64,000 bases of DNA from Rhodopseudomonas palustris (GTDB lineage: Bacteria; Pseudomonadota; Alphaproteobacteria; Rhizobiales; Xanthobacteraceae): NCBI GenBank assembly GCA_016215605.1, contig JACRJB010000007.1:102819-166818 (forward strand). The letters run 5' to 3'. The notes below the pieces were generated by a model. That model was not told the origin of the DNA. It did no database searches and saw only the letters and a program-made list of their open reading frames with translations. Position numbers and translations under genes: made by a program. This document shows, piece after piece, positions 24,992-32,877 of this stretch. How positions within the stretch are numbered: the stretch's first letter is position 1; every line of letters begins with the position of its first letter.

Positions 24992-25865
24992 GCCGCGCCG
25001 GCTGCCGATCGAAACGAACGTCGTTCACCCCGACCTGGCGGGCGGCGAGAAGAAAGTCGCAGGCGCCGGCGATCTGGGAATCGAACATTTCCCGGCCGTA
25101 CACCGCGATGCATCCGCTCTCCTCGGCCGTCCGTAACAGGCGGGTCGGCGCCGGATCGGTGATGACGTCCATGACGACGAGGTGAGACGGGAAGCGCGAT
25201 GCCTCGATCGGCATCCGCTCCGGATCGAGCATGCCGACCGGCGATGCGTTGATCACAACGTCGAGGCCGTCGAGCGCGGGAAGGCCGACGCTGAACGACT
25301 GCGCGGGGAAATGCGCCGACAGTCGTTCGATCACGTGCATCGCCTTGGCGCGGTCCGGGTCGTGAATGTGAATCTCGGCTGGACGATGGCGAGCGAGCTC
25401 GACGGCGATGCCGGCGCCGGCGCCGCCCACACCCAGCAGCAGGATCCGCCGGCCTTCGAGATCGACGCCGCGATTGCGGATCGCCGCGACGCATCCCATG
25501 CCGTCGAACAGCTCTCCGACCCATTTGTCGTCGGCGGTCCGCGCGATGACCGAGGCGCTGCCGCTGATCTCCGCGAGGGGGCCGACGCGCGAGCACAGGT
25601 CGCGGGCGCGGATCTTGTGCGGCACGGTAATGATCAGCCCGTCGAGATTCCCGATGGCGAGCAGACTGGTCATGACATTGTCGAACGAGGCGGGGGCGAC
25701 GTCGAACGGCAGCAGGATGGCGTTGAGGCCTCTGCGCCGGAGTTCAAACGTGATCGCCTGGGGCGAGCGCACCTGCTGCACCGGATGACCGATGATCGCG
25801 TAGACGCGGGTGCTGCCGTCGACATAGTCCACGGTCGCGGCCGAGAGCGGGAAGGGCGAGGTCAT
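24975..25865 (-). CDS. shikimate dehydrogenase-like NAD(P) enzyme
   Basis: A 296-residue AroE-fold protein. The catalytic Lys is kept in ITVPHKIRARDL, and the NADP-binding loop is LLLGVGGAGAGIAVELA. The substrate side differs from true AroE: the N-terminal serine motif reads GHPVQQVRSP, and the usual NTDxxG asparagine-threonine is ELFDGMG. It may thus act on another ring or hydroxyacid rather than in aromatic amino acid synthesis. It overlaps the FAD-oxidase gene by 4 bp (ATGA), so it is the second gene of a leftward operon. Confidence 0.8.
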   Translation of the reverse strand: MTSPFPLSAATVDYVDGSTRVYAIIGHPVQQVRSPQAITFELRRRGLNAILLPFDVAPASFDNVMTSLLAIGNLDGLIITVPHKIRARDLCSRVGPLAEISGSASVIARTADDKWVGELFDGMGCVAAIRNRGVDLEGRRILLLGVGGAGAGIAVELARHRPAEIHIHDPDRAKAMHVIERLSAHFPAQSFSVGLPALDGLDVVINASPVGMLDPERMPIEASRFPSHLVVMDVITDPAPTRLLRTAEESGCIAVYGREMFDSQIAGACDFLLAARQVGVNDVRFDRQPARLNQSE

Positions 25866-27265
25866 AGCGAGTTGTCCACCAGTTTGCCGGGGTTCATGAG
25901 GTTGTGCGGATCGATGGCTCGCTTGATGGTCCGCATCAGCGCCAGCGTCTCGGGGCCATGCTCGAGCTCGAGATATCGCCGCTTCTCCTGGCCGACGCCG
26001 TGCTCGCCAGTACAGGTGCCGTCCATGGCGATGGCGCGCTCCACCATTCGCTCGATGAATCGCTTCACGGTTGCGATCTCGTCGGGATTGCTCATGTCGA
26101 CCATCGGCTGGACGTGGAAGTTTCCATCGCCGACATGACCGACGACGGGCGCGATCAGTCCGAGTTCGGCGATCTCCGCCTTGGTCTGTTCGACGCAGTC
26201 CGCGAGGCGCGCGATCGGCACGCAGACGTCGGTCGGGATCGGCCGCGCGCCGGGACGCAGCGCCAGACAGGCCCAGTACGCGTCGTGGCGTGCCTGCCAT
26301 AGTTTGGCGCGCTGTTCGGCCTTGTCGGACCATTCGAATGGTCCGCCGCCAAAGGTCTCCGCGATCTCGCCGAACCGCTGCGATTGTTCGGCGACGCTTT
26401 GGGGCGAGCCGTGGAATTCCAGAAGCAGCAGCGGCGAATCCATCAGCGCCAGGCCGGAATGCGATCGCACGGCAGCCGCCGTGACTTCATCGAGCAGTTC
26501 GATGCGAGCCACCGGGATGGCGCTCTGGATCGTCGCAATCACCGCGTCGCACGCGGCGCGAACGGTTGGAAACGGGCAGATGCCGCCGGCCACGGCCTCC
26601 GGAACGGGCGACAACTTCAGCACCAGTTCGGTGATGATTCCGAGCGTCCCCTCGGAGCCGACCATCAGGCGCGTCAGATCGTAGCCGGCCGAACTCTTGC
26701 GGGCGCGGCGCGCGGTGCGCACGACATCGCCGTTCGGAAGCACGGCAGTGAGCGCGACGACGTTGTCCTTCATCGTCCCGTAACGGACCGCATTGGTCCC
26801 GGAGGCGCGCGTCGCCGTCATGCCGCCGAGCGAGGCGTCGGCGCCCGGGTCGACGGGGAAGAACAGGCCGGTGTCGCGCAAGTAGCTGTTCAGCGTCTGG
26901 CGTGTGACCCCGGGCTGGACGACGCAGTCCATATCCTCGGTGTTGACCGCGAGGATGCGGTTCATTCGGCTGACGTCGATCGAGAGGCCGCCGGCGGGAG
27001 CATTGACGTGGCCTTCGAACGCCGTGCCCGTCCCGAAGGCGATCATCGGAACGTTCTCGGCAGCGCAGGCCTTGACGATGGCTGCGACCTCCGCGGTGCT
27101 TTCGGCGAAAGCGACCGCGTCGGGGAGCTGCGAGAGGAGCCACGTCAGCTGACTGGCGTGCTGCTCGCGGACGGCGGCTGCGGTGGTGATCCGATCGCCG
27201 AGAATCGGCCGGAGAGCGTCGATCACCTTGGCAATGCCGGGAGCGGGAGAAGGCTGAAGAGCCAT
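25862..27265 (-). CDS. FAD-linked 2-hydroxyacid oxidase (D-lactate dehydrogenase/GlcD family)
   Basis: A 467-residue flavoprotein with an N-terminal FAD-binding PCMH domain (AFGTGTAFEGHV, then GMTATRASGTNAVRYGTMKD and GSEGTLGIITE). Its C-terminal cap has VGHVGDGNFHVQPM, where the His residues are the typical metal/substrate ligands, and GTCTGEHGVGQEKRRYLELE. These enzymes oxidise D-2-hydroxyacids to 2-oxoacids. It has no signal peptide. This would feed 2-oxoacid to the ferredoxin oxidoreductases. It is the first gene of a leftward operon, diverging from MaoC across a 73-bp gap that holds a palindrome. Confidence 0.88.
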   Translation of the reverse strand: MALQPSPAPGIAKVIDALRPILGDRITTAAAVREQHASQLTWLLSQLPDAVAFAESTAEVAAIVKACAAENVPMIAFGTGTAFEGHVNAPAGGLSIDVSRMNRILAVNTEDMDCVVQPGVTRQTLNSYLRDTGLFFPVDPGADASLGGMTATRASGTNAVRYGTMKDNVVALTAVLPNGDVVRTARRARKSSAGYDLTRLMVGSEGTLGIITELVLKLSPVPEAVAGGICPFPTVRAACDAVIATIQSAIPVARIELLDEVTAAAVRSHSGLALMDSPLLLLEFHGSPQSVAEQSQRFGEIAETFGGGPFEWSDKAEQRAKLWQARHDAYWACLALRPGARPIPTDVCVPIARLADCVEQTKAEIAELGLIAPVVGHVGDGNFHVQPMVDMSNPDEIATVKRFIERMVERAIAMDGTCTGEHGVGQEKRRYLELEHGPETLALMRTIKRAIDPHNLMNPGKLVDNSL

Positions 27266-27286
27266 GAGAATGGTCGTCCTATCTAT

Positions 27287-27304
27287 TGACCTACATGCAA
27301 GTCA
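27287..27304. promoter_or_regulatory. palindromic operator between FAD oxidase and MaoC genes
   Basis: TGACCTACATGCAAGTCA is an interrupted palindrome (TGAC..CATG..GTCA; 7 of 9 pairs match). It lies midway in the short divergent promoter. The same core, ATTGAC followed by TGCAAGTCAGT, recurs at 37772-37789 in module B's other divergent promoter, which suggests one regulator for both. Confidence 0.55.
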
Positions 27305-27338
27305 GTATTATGGATGCAAAACACCGGGGAGGACAAGT

Positions 27339-27806
27339 ATGCAGGACGCCGACTTCCACGTTGCGAAAGGGGACAAGATCACCTTCGCGAAGACGCTGAG
27401 CGAGAGCGACGTCTACCTGTTCGCCGGGGTCACCGGCGACCTCGCTCCCGTGCATTGCAACGAAGAATACATGCGCAACTCGGCGTTCGGCAGCCGCATC
27501 GCCCACGGCGTGCTGTCGCTCGGCCTGATGTCGACGGCGTCGACCGTGATGTACGGCCCCCATATCGACAAATACGTCGGCCTGACCGCCGTGTCGCAGG
27601 GCTACGACCGCGTCCGCTTCATGGCGCCGGTGTTCTTCGGCGACACCGTCACCATCACCTACACGGTCAGCGCGATCGAAGGCGATCGGCGGCGCGCGCT
27701 TGCGGACGTTGTCGCGACCAATCAGCGCGGCGAGACGGTGGCATCGGCGGTGCACATCATGCGCTGGGTGCCGAATGAATCTCTGAAGCAGGCGGCGACG
27801 CGATGA
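27339..27806 (+). CDS. MaoC-like hot-dog hydratase (module B)
   Basis: A 155-residue paralogue of the module A MaoC protein, with the same order of motifs: SESDVYLFAGVTGD and the hydratase dyad Asp34/His39 in GDLAPVHCNEEYM, then GYDRVRFMAPVFFGDTV. It should hydrate an enoyl-CoA in the (R) sense. I chose the ATG at 27339 because GGGGAGGA lies just upstream. Its stop overlaps the following SDR gene (ATGA). Confidence 0.88.
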   Translation: MQDADFHVAKGDKITFAKTLSESDVYLFAGVTGDLAPVHCNEEYMRNSAFGSRIAHGVLSLGLMSTASTVMYGPHIDKYVGLTAVSQGYDRVRFMAPVFFGDTVTITYTVSAIEGDRRRALADVVATNQRGETVASAVHIMRWVPNESLKQAATR

Positions 27807-28585
27807 GCAGATCCGAGAAGGTCGCCTTCGTCACGGGCGGGCGCCGCGGCATCGGCCGCGCCATCGCCTACGCGTTGGCGGGGCACGGCTTCGATGTCGT
27901 GATCAACGATGTGATGCGTGACCAGAACGCCGACGAAACCCTCGCAGGCATCGCTAGTCGCGGTGTCCGCGGCGCTTTCGTGCAGGGCGACATCGCCGAT
28001 CTCGACAGCCAGGAAAGGCTTGTGTCCCAGGCGTGGGATGCGCTCGGGCCGATCTCGTGCCTCGTCAACAATGCCGGCGTGCAGACCGCCTTTCGCGGTG
28101 ACATGCTGAACGTGCCGCCCGAGAGCCTCGACCGGCTGCTCGGCGTGAACGTCCGCGGCACGTTCTTCCTGACCCAGCATGTGGCGCGCCGGATGATCGC
28201 CGATCGCAGCGGTGATCATGCGCGGCCGGACCGTTCGATCGTGTTCATCTCGTCCGGCAACGCGGTGATCGCGACGCCGGCGCAGGCCGACTACTGCGTG
28301 TCCAAGGCGGGCGTCGCGATGATGAGCAGCCTCTACGCCCTGCGGCTCGCCGAATACGGCATCGCGGTGCACGAGGTGCGGCCCGGCATCATCCGGACCG
28401 ACATGACTGCCGACGTTTTCGACAAGTACGATGGTTGGGTGCAATCGCGCGGCTTTCCGCAGGCGCGCTGGGGCGAGGCCGAGGATATCGGCCGCACCGT
28501 CGGCGTGCTCGCTGCCGGACTGATGCCCTACATCACCGGCGGCGCGTATCACGTCGACGGCGGCATGCACATCCGGCGGACCTAA
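27803..28585 (+). CDS. short-chain dehydrogenase/reductase 1 (module B)
   Basis: A 260-residue classical SDR, likely a 3-hydroxyacyl-CoA or 3-oxoacyl dehydrogenase. NAD(P) motif TGGRRGIGRAIAY, the NNAGV motif, and the catalytic Tyr-Lys in YCVSKAGVAM. It contains an extra segment after the active-site strand (RSGDHARPDRSIVFIS), slightly longer than usual. It is coupled to MaoC by a 4-bp overlap, consistent with hydration followed by oxidation of the (R)-3-hydroxy product. Confidence 0.9.
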   Translation: MSRSEKVAFVTGGRRGIGRAIAYALAGHGFDVVINDVMRDQNADETLAGIASRGVRGAFVQGDIADLDSQERLVSQAWDALGPISCLVNNAGVQTAFRGDMLNVPPESLDRLLGVNVRGTFFLTQHVARRMIADRSGDHARPDRSIVFISSGNAVIATPAQADYCVSKAGVAMMSSLYALRLAEYGIAVHEVRPGIIRTDMTADVFDKYDGWVQSRGFPQARWGEAEDIGRTVGVLAAGLMPYITGGAYHVDGGMHIRRT

Positions 28586-28632
28586 CCGCCGCGGCGCTTC
28601 GTCGCCGTCACGATTAGACAAAAGGGCAGGAC

Positions 28633-29403
28633 ATGTACAATTACGCGGGTAAGCGGGCGATCGTCACGGGTGCGGCGCACGGGATCGGCAAGGCCATTGC
28701 GATGCGGCTTGCGGGCGAAGGATGTGCGGTGTCGCTTTGGGACGTCAATCAAGCCGCGCTTCAATCCACGCTGGCGGAATTGAATCAGGGCGGCGGCCAT
28801 CATTCGCAGGTGGTGGATGTGTCCGACCTCGACGCGGTGAAGGCCGCGTCCATCGCCACCACGAAGGCATGGGGAGCCGTACCCGACGTGCTGGTCAACA
28901 ATGCCGGCATCGGGCGCCTCGCGTCGATCCTCGACGTCACCCCGGCGGATTTCGACCGCACCATGGAGGTGAACGTGCGCGGCACCTTCAACTGTTGCCA
29001 TGTGCTGGTTCCCGCGATGCGCGACGCCGGTGGTGGCAACATCGTCAACATGGCGTCGTGGTTCGGCAAATCCGGTCGGCCCAATTCGCTCGCGTATTGC
29101 GCGTCGAAGTTCGCGATTATCGGGATGACGCAGTCGATGGCGATCGATCTCGCCGCGCATGGCATCCGCGTCAACGCCGTCTGCCCCGGAACGATCGACA
29201 ACACAGAGATGCGCAAGCAGGCCGACGAAACCGCGGCGGCGCTCGGGCTTCCGTCGGCGGCCGAGCGGCAGCACCTCATTCCGCTGCAACGACTTGGTCA
29301 ACCCGACGACATCGCGCGGGCCGTGGCCTTTCTCATCTCGGACGAAGCCAGCTACATGACGGGGCAGTCGATCAACGTCACCGGCGGCCTCTGGATGAAT
29401 TGA
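28633..29403 (+). CDS. short-chain dehydrogenase/reductase 2 (module B)
   Basis: A 256-residue classical SDR of the 3-oxoacyl reductase/hydroxyacyl dehydrogenase type. NAD(P) motif TGAAHGIGKAIAM, NNAGIGR, and the catalytic Tyr-Lys in YCASKFAIIGM; the end, SINVTGGLWMN, is the usual C-terminal strand. It follows the first SDR by 47 bp and probably shares its promoter. Having two SDRs suggests either two stereoisomers or two successive alcohol oxidations. Confidence 0.9.
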   Translation: MYNYAGKRAIVTGAAHGIGKAIAMRLAGEGCAVSLWDVNQAALQSTLAELNQGGGHHSQVVDVSDLDAVKAASIATTKAWGAVPDVLVNNAGIGRLASILDVTPADFDRTMEVNVRGTFNCCHVLVPAMRDAGGGNIVNMASWFGKSGRPNSLAYCASKFAIIGMTQSMAIDLAAHGIRVNAVCPGTIDNTEMRKQADETAAALGLPSAAERQHLIPLQRLGQPDDIARAVAFLISDEASYMTGQSINVTGGLWMN

Positions 29404-29440
29404 GACGTTCGGTCGCGGGTTGACAAAGTGGGCTCAATCT

Positions 29441-29460
29441 TACTTACTAGCGAGTAAGTA
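29441..29460. promoter_or_regulatory. near-perfect 20-bp palindrome upstream of the module B importer
   Basis: TACTTACTAGCGAGTAAGTA pairs at 9 of 10 positions. A TTGACA hexamer at 29420-29425 lies 15 bp upstream, so the palindrome would cover the -10 region of a promoter for the livHMGFK operon starting at 29500. Size and symmetry fit a TetR-family operator. Confidence 0.65.
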
Positions 29461-29499
29461 TTCCGGAGCGTAAAAGCGCCCGGTGTCAGGGAGGGAAGG

Positions 29500-30354
29500 G
29501 TGTACGAACTCGTCGAGTACTTGTTGCGCGGAGCACTGCTCGGCATCACCTACGGGCTGCTCGCGTTCCCGGTCAGCCTGCTGTTCTCCACGACAGGCTC
29601 GGTCGACGTCGCGCTCGGCGCCTACGCGGTGCTCGCCGTTGCGGTCGCCTACAGCATCGGCGGGCCGGTCGGAATCCTCGCCGCGATCCTCGCCACCGTG
29701 TTCGCGTCTTTCGTAGTCGGCATCATCTCGCTGCGGCTGAACCGGCCGGGCGCGGTCGATCACGTGACTGCGGTGCTCGGGACGTTCGGTCTGGCGATGT
29801 TTCTGGAGTCGCTCATCCTGAGCGTGTTCGGTACCAATCCGATGATCAGGCAGCCGTTCGACACGTTCTGGAACATCGGCGGCATTCGGATCAGCCCGCA
29901 GACCGGCATCAATGCCGCTGTCTGCCTCGTCATCCTCACCGCGTTGTTCGTCGTGCTGCGGAAGACGCCGTTCGGCCGCTCGATGCGCGCCAGCGCAGCC
30001 AATCCGGTCGGCGCGTCGCTGAACGGCATTCCGGTTCGGCAAATCTGGTTCGCCACCTATCTGCTCGGCGGTTTGCTCGCCGGCGTCGCGGGCGTGCTCA
30101 TTCTCTACACGACCGGCGCCGATTACAGCTCCGCCTTCACCCTGACGATCTGGGGATTCGGCTCCGCGATCATCTTCGGCATGAACAGTCCGCTGCGCGG
30201 CTTCGCCGGTGGATTGATCATCGGCATGGTGCAGGCGCTGTGCTCCGGTTATCTGCCCGGCGCCTGGGCCACCGCAATCCCGTTGGTCGTCATCTTCGTG
30301 GTGCTGTCGATGGGACGCATGAACCAGATCGTCTCAACCGGAGGCCGCGTCTGA
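29500..30354 (+). CDS. branched-chain amino acid-type ABC permease LivH (module B)
   Basis: A 284-residue LivH-type inner-membrane permease. N-terminal LLRGALLGITYGLLAFPVSL and the TTGSVDVALGAYAVLAVAV segment are typical, as is DYSSAFTLTIWGFGSAIIFG near the end. The start is GTG with GAGGGAAGG just upstream. It shares the TGATG junction with the next permease. It is a paralogue of the module A LivH. Confidence 0.9.
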   Translation: MYELVEYLLRGALLGITYGLLAFPVSLLFSTTGSVDVALGAYAVLAVAVAYSIGGPVGILAAILATVFASFVVGIISLRLNRPGAVDHVTAVLGTFGLAMFLESLILSVFGTNPMIRQPFDTFWNIGGIRISPQTGINAAVCLVILTALFVVLRKTPFGRSMRASAANPVGASLNGIPVRQIWFATYLLGGLLAGVAGVLILYTTGADYSSAFTLTIWGFGSAIIFGMNSPLRGFAGGLIIGMVQALCSGYLPGAWATAIPLVVIFVVLSMGRMNQIVSTGGRV

Positions 30355-31337
30355 TGCCCGCCGTGCTTCGTTCCCGCCTCGCTCCGATCGGACTGCTTGT
30401 CGTGATCATCGCCGCCATGACGCCGCTGATCGCCGGCAGCGCGTTCTGGCTCGACAACTCCGTTCTCGTCGCGATCTTCTCGTTGCTGGCCTTGTCGGTC
30501 GGCATGGCCTACGGCCAGGCCGGCATCCTATCGATGGCGCCGGCCGCCTTCGGCGCGATCGGCGCGTTCGCGACCAGCATCGTGACGACGCGTTACGGCC
30601 TCTCGCCGCTGGTCGGCCTGGCGCTGGCGCTGCTGCTGCCGGCCGTGGTGGCGTATCCGATGGCGCGCGCGATCACGCGTCTGTCTCCACTGCCGCTGTC
30701 GATCGCCACGCTGCTGCTGAGCTTGGTGCTCGAACTCGCGATCCGCGAGGGCAAGGGGCTCACCGGCGGCTACATCGGCATCTCGGGCATTCCTCCGCTG
30801 TGGTTCGCCGACAGCGTGTTCGCCATGCACGTGCTGTCCTGGGGCCTCGTCGTCGTGGTGCTGTTCCTGTACGCCAACCTGACCGACTCGGCGGTCGGGC
30901 GGGCGGTCAAGACGGCGCGGCACGATCCGCTGCGGGCGACCGCGGATGGCGTCAATGTTCCGGCTCTGCTGGCTTCGTACTTCGCGATTTCGGCGTCGGT
31001 GTCCGGTCTCGCCGGCTGGCTCTACGCCCATCACCTCACCTACATGGGGCCGGACTCGCTGACGATGCACGTGTCGATCAAGGTGGTGCTGATGGCGGTC
31101 ATCGGCGGCGCCTCGACGTTGCTCGGCCCCGTGCTCGGCGCGGCCTTCCTCACGCTCCTGACGCTCTATCTGCCCGCCGCGGAGACGCAGGGGATGATCT
31201 TCGGCGGCGTGCTCATCTTCGTTCTGCTGGTCGCGCCCAACGGCGTGCTCGGCACCGATTGGGGCAAGCTGATCGCGCGGCGATCGGACAAGCAGCCGAT
31301 GGCGGTCCGCCCCGCAGCGACGGAGGGCACGGCATGA
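30354..31337 (+). CDS. branched-chain amino acid-type ABC permease LivM (module B)
   Basis: A 327-residue LivM-type permease with about nine membrane helices. LALSVGMAYGQAGILSMAPAAFGAIGAFATS replaces the usual Ser-Leu-Gly stretch, and the loop GRAVKTARHDPLRATADGVNV is the EAA-like coupling helix. The start ATG overlaps the LivH stop by one base. It ends in an ATGA overlap with the ATPase gene. Confidence 0.9.
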   Translation: MPAVLRSRLAPIGLLVVIIAAMTPLIAGSAFWLDNSVLVAIFSLLALSVGMAYGQAGILSMAPAAFGAIGAFATSIVTTRYGLSPLVGLALALLLPAVVAYPMARAITRLSPLPLSIATLLLSLVLELAIREGKGLTGGYIGISGIPPLWFADSVFAMHVLSWGLVVVVLFLYANLTDSAVGRAVKTARHDPLRATADGVNVPALLASYFAISASVSGLAGWLYAHHLTYMGPDSLTMHVSIKVVLMAVIGGASTLLGPVLGAAFLTLLTLYLPAAETQGMIFGGVLIFVLLVAPNGVLGTDWGKLIARRSDKQPMAVRPAATEGTA

Positions 31338-32095
31338 CTGTCCAGGTCAAAGACATCACCGTTCGCTTCGGCGGCGTGACCGCGGTCAAGGACGTGTCCC
31401 TCAAGCTGCCGCCGGGCAAGATCGTCGCGGTGATCGGCCCGAACGGCTCCGGCAAGAGCACGCTGTTCAACGCCATCACCGGCATGGTCAAGCCTGCCGC
31501 CGGGACCATCGAGGTCGACGACACGCGGATCGACGCGATGCCGCCGTATCGCCGCATCGGTCTGGGCCTCGCACGAACGTTCCAGACCCCGCGCTTCGAT
31601 CCCAAGGTCACGGTGAGTGAAGCTGTGATGTGCGGGTTCTATCCGGTGCACCGCACCGGCGTGTTCAGCGCGATGCTGCGGCTGCCCAAGGCGGTCGCGG
31701 AGGAGGGGGATTTCCGCGAGCGCTGCAGCGACATCCTCGACGATCTGCGGCTGTCGGAATTTCGTTCGCTGACGATGAACGAACTGCCGATGGGCCGCGT
31801 GCGACTCGTCGAGGTGGCGCGCGCGGTCGCCAATCGGCCGAAATACATCCTGCTCGACGAGCCTGCCGCCGGTCTGGAGCGGGAAGAGCAGCGCATGCTG
31901 TCGCGCGAGATCCGCAAGCTCGCGGATCGCGGCGTCGGTGTTCTGCTGGTCGAGCACAATTTCGGTCTCATTCGCGAGCTCGCCGAACACGTCGTCGTTC
32001 TGAAGGACGGCGCCAAGCTGCTCGAAGGCGAACCGGAGACCATCGCCAAGGACCGCGCCTTCATCGACGTCTATCTGGGGAGTGCCGGGCGATGA
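31334..32095 (+). CDS. ABC transporter ATP-binding protein LivG (module B)
   Basis: A 253-residue ATPase. Walker A GPNGSGKST, Q-loop RTFQTPRFD, Walker B YILLDEPAAGLE and H-loop VEHNFGLI are intact. As in module A the signature is unusual: MNELPMGRVRLVEVARA in place of the LSGGQ-type motif. The shared deviation points to common ancestry of the two importers. It overlaps LivM and LivF by 4 bp each. Confidence 0.9.
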   Translation: MTVQVKDITVRFGGVTAVKDVSLKLPPGKIVAVIGPNGSGKSTLFNAITGMVKPAAGTIEVDDTRIDAMPPYRRIGLGLARTFQTPRFDPKVTVSEAVMCGFYPVHRTGVFSAMLRLPKAVAEEGDFRERCSDILDDLRLSEFRSLTMNELPMGRVRLVEVARAVANRPKYILLDEPAAGLEREEQRMLSREIRKLADRGVGVLLVEHNFGLIRELAEHVVVLKDGAKLLEGEPETIAKDRAFIDVYLGSAGR

Positions 32096-32838
32096 ACATG
32101 CAACTCGGCTCGGCGCCCGGCGCTTCCGTGCTGTCGTGCAAGGGCCTCAGTGCCAGATATCACCGCGTCACGGTGGTGTCCGGTGTCGATTTGTCGCTGC
32201 GGGCCGGCGAGATGCTCGCCGTGCTCGGCTCGAACGGCGCCGGCAAGAGCAGCATGCTGCAGGCCATCGCCGGAGTCGTGCGCGGCGGCGGCGAGATCAA
32301 CGTCAACGGACGCAGCCTGGGCGGCATGAGCGCGCACAAGCGCGCGCTCCACGGCCTGTCGCTGGTGCCCGAGCAGCGCCGCAACATCTTCCCGACGATG
32401 ACGGTGAGGGAGAACATCGACATCGGACTGGCGCTGCTGCCGGCCTCGGAGCGCGAGGCCCAGCGGGCCTTCATCATCGATCTGTTTCCGATCCTGCAGA
32501 CCCGCGAGACGGCGATGGCCGGCATGCTGTCGGGCGGCGAACAGCAGATGCTCGCGATCGGTCTGGCGCTCGGCCGCAAGCCGGCGGTGCTGGCGCTGGA
32601 CGAGCCGAGCCAGGGGCTGGCGCCGGCGGTGTTCGACATCCTCGCCGCCGCGTTCGATCGCCTCAAGAAGGGCGGCCTCGCGCTGCTGCTCGCCGAACAG
32701 AACGTGCCGTTCGCGGCGCGGATCGTCGATCGCTACGTGGTGCTGTCGCACGGTCACATCGTTCGCAGCGGAGATCGGGCGGATCTCGACGATCCGCAGC
32801 GCATCGCCGAAGCGTTTCTGGGAACCGGCCGCGGCTGA
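32092..32838 (+). CDS. ABC transporter ATP-binding protein LivF (module B)
   Basis: A 248-residue ATPase with Walker A GSNGAGKSS, canonical signature LSGGEQQMLAIGLAL, Walker B VLALDEPSQGLAP and H-loop AEQNVPFA. The LivF segment VPEQRRNIFPTMTV is present. It starts within the LivG stop (ATGA) and is followed 39 bp later by the binding-protein gene. Confidence 0.9.
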   Translation: MNMQLGSAPGASVLSCKGLSARYHRVTVVSGVDLSLRAGEMLAVLGSNGAGKSSMLQAIAGVVRGGGEINVNGRSLGGMSAHKRALHGLSLVPEQRRNIFPTMTVRENIDIGLALLPASEREAQRAFIIDLFPILQTRETAMAGMLSGGEQQMLAIGLALGRKPAVLALDEPSQGLAPAVFDILAAAFDRLKKGGLALLLAEQNVPFAARIVDRYVVLSHGHIVRSGDRADLDDPQRIAEAFLGTGRG

Positions 32839-32877
32839 CGGCGCGGCGGGAATAAGCACAACAAAGGGAGTGACGAG

